Below are positions 23,041 to 64,000 of a DNA stretch of 64,000 nt, in pieces. Every line of letters starts with the position of its first letter. The stretch's first letter is position 1. The DNA is from Pterois miles (taxonomy: Eukaryota; Chordata; Actinopteri; Perciformes; Scorpaenidae), in contig CAMQGK010000334.1 of assembly GCA_947000775.1 (NCBI GenBank), forward strand, positions 1,924,001 through 1,988,000, written 5' to 3'. The notes under the pieces are model-generated. The model saw only the letters and a list, made by a program, of their open reading frames with translations, made no database searches and had not been told where the DNA came from. Position numbers and translations under genes: made by a program.

Positions 23041-26000
23041 TAAAGCTTTGAACACTCCCTGTATCCTAGAAATCACACATCACCATAGAGACGACAACAC
23101 ACAATGAAATCTCACTTTTACACCACATGAGGGAGACAAAGCTTTGAGAAAGTTTTGTTGTTAAAGTTTTCATGGATTGAGATGTTTTTGGATGCCTCAT
23201 ATATTACACCCAAATCTTTAACTTTACCACAGTAAAATCAGAAAATAATACACACATTATGCAACTTACTTCAATATATATTAGGGAGCTTTATTGTGGC
23301 AGTATTAACATATAAAACAATCCATATTTTCATTTATAACATACAAACATTCAAAATTTTCACTTCACAAAGTTCATAAGGCTTGGTTGTCCCAGAAGAG
23401 AGGGAGTCATTACTTAGGGATTTGTTTCTTTTTTTCTGATTCTTCTTAAATTAAATCTCCCAGAGTTTCTTATTAAAAGAGACTGAATGACAAAAAAAAA
23501 AAAAAAAACATCTGACTAATCAATAAAACAACAAATCAGTTTGACTAACAATCAAAATCAACAAAGTGACCGTGCAAGAGAATCTGCTACTGTACATGCC
23601 CACACAACACTGAAATAATATACTAAAATACAGCTTATTTTTTTCTTATACCATGTGATGTCCAATAGTTTTGCATATAGTAGACCTGAGTTCAAATATT
23701 TAAAATCTTAAATAAATTAATTAAAGCAGTATTAGTGTAGTAGGTTTAAACAGCTTTAAATTCCAGGTGTTGGTCGTCTGTAAAGCATTTTTTGTTTTAT
23801 GTTTACTGATAATTAAAGGCAGGTAATTCAATTTAAGGTTTGTAAATACTTGACTCACGTCAGGAACTTAGTAATACCTCAGATATGACATCAACTGGTG
23901 AGTGACGATGTTTTAAATCACAGTTTTATATAAGTACAGGCAACAAAAGTTGTACTCTCGGTCTGTCTATATGCTGTAAAACAGAAGAACTGAAGTTCAG
24001 GAGCTCAAAATAAGAGCTAAATCTCAAAGGGGTGAAATTCCCCTTTAAAATCATAAAGGCTAAACTGATAAATGAGCTACAAACTAATAAGATGCTACAG
24101 TGTCATATGGGGCCAAAGATCTGTTTTATCACAGAACCAAAAGGCCTTTTGTTGTTTGCAATGAATCGAGGTTTTACTTTCCATCCACTTGGTTCAGTAT
24201 TTTTGCTAAACATCTTAAAAACTGAACATCTAAACAATTAATGTTTCTGAATTCAATCAATTCAGTTAATAGCATGCTCTGTTAGCAATGAGGTTAGGGT
24301 GTTAGCATTTAGCGTCTGATTTAATGATTTACACACACAGCAAAAGCACAATGAAGCTAACTAGTTTGATATTTTAGAGCCGCTCTTTCAGAGGTTGTAA
24401 AATAATGTTTTCAAAGTTCTCTTTTTTTGTGCTGAGGACATTTTTTTAGATCAGCTGAAAACAGCTAAAAGAATTAACAACTATTCAGTCTTGTCAAGTC
24501 AATGGTTAAAATGCAGCCCGAAGCACACTGCATGACATGTTTCAGTTTTGAATGAGGTCACAAAACTGCTCAGATGCCTAATTTTGATTACGAGATAATG
24601 TCTCAATCTGTTTCCTCTTCCTCCTCTAAAAACACAGAGAACATGCATTCATCTAAGATGGTCAAGAAGACAGCCAAGCCTAAATCTAGATTGCTTTATA
24701 CGGACGAGACACGCAGAGGGAAGAAAGAAAGGAAATCTTTACCCAAACTGGGATATATATTTTTTTTTTTTTTTCGCCACAACTATAAAACAGTATTTAC
24801 AGATGAGGGCATGCGATTTGCATTGAGAGGTCAGAGTGAGAGATGCCCCGGGTTAGTGAGAGGAGGATGAAGCACAGAAATAAAGGACCAAAGCCGGGGA
24901 CAACATGAAGCCTGTACAGAGAAACTTCTATCAGTGAATTGCTCGAGCATTTTGATGAATGCACATACTGGAGGAGCAACAGTTAAACATGAAGACAGGA
25001 CGATAGTCCATGATCGAGTCTGTGGTGTTAAATGCAAATGGCGTCATCATAGTGGTTTGGCCCTTCGCTTGGTTTCAGCATTGAAACTCAGTGCATGTGC
25101 GGTAGTAGGAAAATAAATGCTTTGTGCCAAATAAGCTGTTGTTACTGCATATTTTCAATTATGCATAAAGCTCGTTGATGCATAACATTTTACAGAGTTC
25201 CACAACGACACAGCTGATAATATGAGGCAGCAACTTTTGATCGGTTATAATGAGAGGGCTTCGATGGTGATGTGCACTGCAGCCAAAGAGTATGGAGAGT
25301 GATTTCTGAAAATAAACTTAAGTTCAGTTCTTTATATGAGCCCAAATACTGAGTGAGAGCTTTGATGGAGAGATTGGCCAATCTAGACTCCATGTTGCTA
25401 CTACTACTTCGATAGCAGGCTGTCCGCTCTGCCATAAAGCAGTATGGAGGTTCAGCTATGATGGCCAAACAGGCTCTCCAGTAGGGCTCAAGTAAAGACC
25501 TGTTGGATAATATTCTTGGATGCATACTAAGTGAAATGAGACTACAACAACACAGACAGCCTGCAGACACATTTATATCTACCTACAGACTTGGGATAAA
25601 TGCATAAAGTGTTTGGATATTCATAAATAACAAGACATGTACTGTATGAATGTTATGGATAAACTTCTGTGATTAGATGCATTTTTTTCCTTCTTTTTTG
25701 TATTTTTTAAGACACATATTTGTTGTTTTAAACATGAACTGCTAATGCCCTTTCCTGAGAGGTTGATCCAAATCGAACTACATTTTGAATAGAACTTCTT
25801 TAAAAAAATAAAATAGAAATAAAAAAATCCATCTGTTTTCATTTTGATCTGAAGTTGTTCCTCATCTCTGTAGCCCTCTGTCCTCATCTCCATGCAGAGC
25901 CACCATACTGTAACTGACAGGCACTGTCTGTATGATGAACAATCACACGGTGACAGCTGTATGTTCCCAAAAGTGATGGAACTGCAGGAGTCTGATTTAG

Positions 26001-26186
26001 TCTTTAGCCCAATGATGAGACAAGTCATGAGGTTACATTGTTTAAGTCTCTGTAACATTTCATAGTGCGACCTCAACTTTGTAAATGTACACAAAATTAT
26101 ATACTGTATTACGAAGACCAACACATCTACAGTTAATTTGTATTTTCTGTACCAAATAGAGATTTTTAAATAAAACAATCTTGGTT
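23041..26186. other. Region between the F-box gene 5' end and the frmd3 3' end
   Basis: No coding exon was recognised. A minus-strand AATAAAGCTC at 23290-23295 could be a distal frmd3 polyadenylation signal, which would need a 3' UTR of more than 5 kb, so this is only a possibility. Pentamer TAGTC repeats lie near 23012-23034, within the likely F-box gene promoter region. Open frames at 24574-24870 and 25621-26259 have no splice or homology support. Confidence 0.5.
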
Positions 26187-26659
26187 TAGGTGCAGTGTGT
26201 AGGATTTGGCGACATCTGGAGGTGTGGTGCCCTTTCCAAGACTGCGGTAAGTGAGCCACACTCAGAGGCCATCCTTACCATAATAACACTACTGTAGGAG
26301 CAACGGAAGTCAGATGGCGTCCGGCGGTACCACAGTCACGATTTCACTTTACCGCAGTTTGTAAAGTGTGTCAGGGAACTAAGGTGACCTCCAGGTAACA
26401 TAGAAACATGAAAGGCTCTCACTAGAGCCAGTGTGTGGTTTGTCCATTATGGGCTACTGTAGAAACATGGTGGAGCAACATGGTGGAGTCTGTGAAGAGG
26501 ACCTGCTCCCTATGTAGATATGAAGGACTCATTCTAAGGTAATAAAAACACAACAATTCTTATTTTCAAATTGATTATACACCAATGAAAACATAGTTAT
26601 GAATATTATATTCACTTTCTGCAAATACATTCCCTGAAATGTTACACACTGGACCTTTA
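26187..26659 (+). mobile_element. Non-autonomous TIR transposon (MITE), full copy
   Basis: The ends are TAGGTGCAGTGTGTAGGATTT and, as reverse complement of the right end, TAAAGGTCCAGTGTGTAACATT, giving imperfect terminal inverted repeats of about 20 bases. Length is 473 bases with no coding capacity. Three further copies are in this window. Confidence 0.8.
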
Positions 26660-28481
26660 ACCTTGACATTGTTCATCTTGTTGCTCTAGACTTTATGGGA
26701 ACCACAGCCATAACAGCAATGAATGTCCATGAATACAGCTTTATATATCTGCAAAACCAAAATCACATTCCTCCTAATAACGTATTGGTCACTGACATTG
26801 AAATGAAAAAAAAAAAAAAAAAAAACATCATGTACTGTTATAAACAGTTGCAGTCATTTAAATGATGAACACATCACAGATCTTTATAGAAATGGCTACA
26901 AATCATTTCTAATTTGATTTAGTGTCTAAAATGCTGAAGTTACCTGCAATTGTAGTCCTACTGTACCACGTTCATGCAGTCTGATCAACATCTTCTTCAC
27001 CAGAAAACGACCACAGAAAGCTCTGTATGAGAGATTTAGACCATTAAATGCATCACTTGTCCCATATTGTGTCATGTAGCAGTGGTGTAGTTGAAGTATA
27101 CACACAGTCCTATCACTTTGAAACACCGTCGACTAACAAATGACCCCAAATCACGGTTTTATCCACACCACGGTAACTTTTCATCATAAACCTACAAGTA
27201 ACCTTTTCTTCCTTTAGCATTTCTTTATATGTTTTGTTCAAACTCTTTTAAAACACACCGAAAGATGCACTAGTAGCCATAATTAGTGAGCTAACATTTA
27301 GTTCAGAAGACGTTTCGAAGTTCAACAACAACACAAGTCAGTTTTATCATCACAAGCAGACTAAAGTTTCTCTTCTCTGCTGCCCTCCTCTTTCCAAAAT
27401 GACATCACATAATCTGAAACAGTTGTAATCTGTGGTCCGTGTAAAAGATTTGTGCTATAGCCTCTGTAGGAAAAACCCAGGGTGCTACCAAGTCAACAAA
27501 TGCTGACGGTAGTCTTAAAAAATATCTTAAATTTCTCAACACCCATCACTCCGATAAACTTCAATAAATTTGCTCTCTTTTTTTGTAATCTTTTGTAAAC
27601 TCTTAATTTCAAAATAAGCTCAAAGTAGATCCTCTGACTGAAAAATTCCTGAAAGATCTGGATCACATAAAAATGTACAAAAAGTTAAAAACAACTTATT
27701 TAAGATTGGTATTAATTCTTGATATTTCTCTTTTTTTTTAAATATATATAATGTACCTCTGACTGTGGCTATTGTTGCGTTCAGTGACAAATCCATCATT
27801 TCTCTTTCTGTCTCCCACCCACTCCGTCATGACTGACTGGCTCTGTGACCAATCAGGTGCTCCACTCTGAAGGCGAGAACCTATCAGAGTGGTTTGCGAT
27901 ATTTAAGAGTCATTGCATCAGCTAGTCAGCATCAGGAGTGGACAGACCTTTAAAATTTCTATTAAAACCAACCACCTATTTCTTTTTGACTTTCTCTCTG
28001 TTCATGACATCCCTCATTTCTTATTTTAATCTCTCCTTTCCACAGGATTTTCCTCAAACACCTACAGTATTTCTTGTCTTCTTTCTTTTTAGTTCATCAC
28101 TGCCAAACGTGTCTTAACAAGTGATTGGATCCTATGATTAAAACCTTATTTCTCTCTTTTTGCTCTTTTCTTCAAGACACTCATTTATGCTGCCAAAGAG
28201 GTGAAACAAATCTACTTGTTCAGTGCGATTCAATCAGAAATCATGTTGTACAAAGAGGTCAGACATGACAGTGAATACATCGCAGGCCTCTTTCTGACAA
28301 AACATTAAAGATCCATTGCATCTGCTCATAAAATAAACAAGTGAAATAATTTCATCCCATTGGCAGACTGGTTCTTTTGTCTCGCCAGCTGTTGAGACTG
28401 AGTATAAGATTAAATGACATGTTAAGACAGACATTTGGGCCTTTTTGTTTCCCCCTGCAATGACTTCTCACGCTCTCCTCC
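26660..28481. other. Downstream flank or 3' UTR of frmd3
   Basis: This is AT-rich DNA directly 3' of the frmd3 stop on the minus strand. It probably includes the frmd3 3' UTR. I cannot fix the polyadenylation site and see no other gene. Confidence 0.4.
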
Positions 28482-62803
<34,322 letters not shown>

Positions 62804-62878
62804 CTGGAGACAGAGGGTGACATCACCATGACAACGGTCTAAAACACAGCTTAAACAGTTTAGAAAATGTGTTATATG

Positions 62879-63992
62879 TGTTTTAAAAGAACAATTCAAC
62901 ATTTTCAAGCAATAGCAATTCAACATGCTATACAAATATGGCTCTATTAACATAACATTTTGGGAAGTACATTCCCTTCCCTGTGATTAAGACCACTTGT
63001 GCTCTTAATTAGACGATTAGAGTGTTTATGTTAATTAGACGTAGTGTATTTGTGCAGACTAATAGACTTATGACATATGAAATGTATGTCTCTCTATCAG
63101 CTAAAATGTATAAATAAAGTTGTGTAAGTAATGTAAACATAAAGTTTGATTATGCAAACAGAAATGACTGCTAACTTTTAATTTGTCCATTTGTACATGG
63201 TGCTTTGTACTTAATGTCCTGCTCGGTACTTAGGAGACGACTGAACACATCTTGATGAATCATTTAGACACAGTTTATCAGTTTATTATATTTTTAAAAT
63301 CTTTTCTTTTTTTTCTCCATTTATTTATGTATTTATAATGTTTATCCTTTTTGCATTAGTAATGGGTGAGGGTTGGGTAGGAGGGGGCTTGAGGAAAAAA
63401 TACTAAAATATGATGGAACGATCATTTACATTAGTGCTTTATTTGTATGTCTCTGTATGACCGATGTTACTATCAATCAAAAATTATTGAAATAAAGAAG
63501 AAGCTTGATATCACTCTCCTGTCTGTATGGTAAACATGAAGCTGGAGAGTGCAAAATGGCTAGCTTGGCTGTGTCTGACCATAACAAAATCTGTTAATGC
63601 TCACAAACGTTAAATCTCGTTTGATTTATCCATATAAAAACTGAAGTTTAAAAATGTTTTACGTGGGTTTAAATGACAGACTATTTCCTGTTTGGGAGCA
63701 GCACCTTCCTGGAGTCTCCACTGGTTGCCTGGCAACTGTTTTAAGCCAGAAAACAGCCTGGCACATAAAATGGCATTTTTTCCATTTTTGATCTTTGTTT
63801 TTTTTGAACAAAATACACAAACTGTGTTAATTATGTATGTTAATTAGTTTTGTTGGCTTTTGTTATTTTTGTACAGTCAAGCTAGCTGTCTCCAGTCTTG
63901 TTGCTAAACTAACTAGCTGTTTGTTGTAGTCTAACTTTCCACAAGAAAGTTAACAAGAGTATTTCCCAAAGTGTTGAACTTCTCCTTTAAAG
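62879..63992. mobile_element. 1.1-kb TIR element (TTTAAAGGAGAAGTTCAACA type)
   Basis: The left end 'ttttaaaagaacaattcaac' faces the right end 'gtgttgaacttctcctttaaa'. The internal blocks 'gctagctgtctccagtcttg' and 'agctggagagtg' fit a repeat I recognise from fish. A related fragment lies at 3541-3735. It lies in an frmd3 intron. Confidence 0.55.
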
Positions 63993-64000
63993 TCCGATTT

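Noticed and set aside
24574..24870. 98-codon plus-strand open frame
   Set aside because: It ends in a poly-Phe run from a T tract and has no splice or domain support.
25621..26259. 212-codon minus-strand open frame
   Set aside because: It overlaps the MITE end, is low in complexity, contains AT-rich runs and has no homology I recognise.

Overview
This window is vertebrate nuclear DNA, almost certainly from a ray-finned (teleost) fish. It is AT-rich and full of (CA)n microsatellites and short non-autonomous transposons. Its genes are split into small exons with GT/AG borders, and the two recognisable genes match vertebrate RASEF and FRMD3. As I recall, these two are neighbours on human 9q21 in the same orientation. 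There are no bacterial-style genes, CRISPR arrays, rRNAs or tRNAs that I can support. The real coding exons are short, and most long open frames are repeats or antisense shadows.

All genes lie on the minus strand. (1) rasef occupies about 0.95-11.2 kb and is cut by the left edge. The window holds its EF-hand first exon, a second EF-hand exon 1.6 kb upstream that looks like an alternative first exon, and three coiled-coil exons. (2) A complete F-box/leucine-rich-repeat gene runs from 22.5 to 12.2 kb. I reconstructed 16 coding exons whose splice phases all agree, giving about 1,068 residues: a long disordered N-terminus, a tandemly duplicated two-exon module, an F-box and about eleven LRRs. I cannot name its orthologue. 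(3) frmd3 runs from 62.8 to 28.5 kb and is cut by the right edge. Ten exons cover the FERM C-lobe, the FERM-adjacent region, the linker and the C-terminal transmembrane tail. Inside its 16.4-kb intron lies a further candidate first exon with a TATA box. It is phase-compatible with the last two exons and would give a FERM-less, tail-anchored isoform.

Between and within genes lie several transposon families: a TIR element with four copies, a TTAA-flanked element, a 1-kb foldback element, hAT-like elements and other teleost dispersed repeats. There are also microsatellites, several of them only 5-20 bases from splice sites, and a 1-kb poly-G/poly-purine tract at 41.45-42.45 kb that may be an assembly artefact.

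Functionally the three genes are neighbours rather than a pathway: an EF-hand Rab GTPase, a predicted SCF ubiquitin-ligase adaptor and a membrane-linked 4.1/FERM protein. The most interesting signals are the twin rasef first exons, the duplicated exon pair in the F-box gene and the internal frmd3 promoter.
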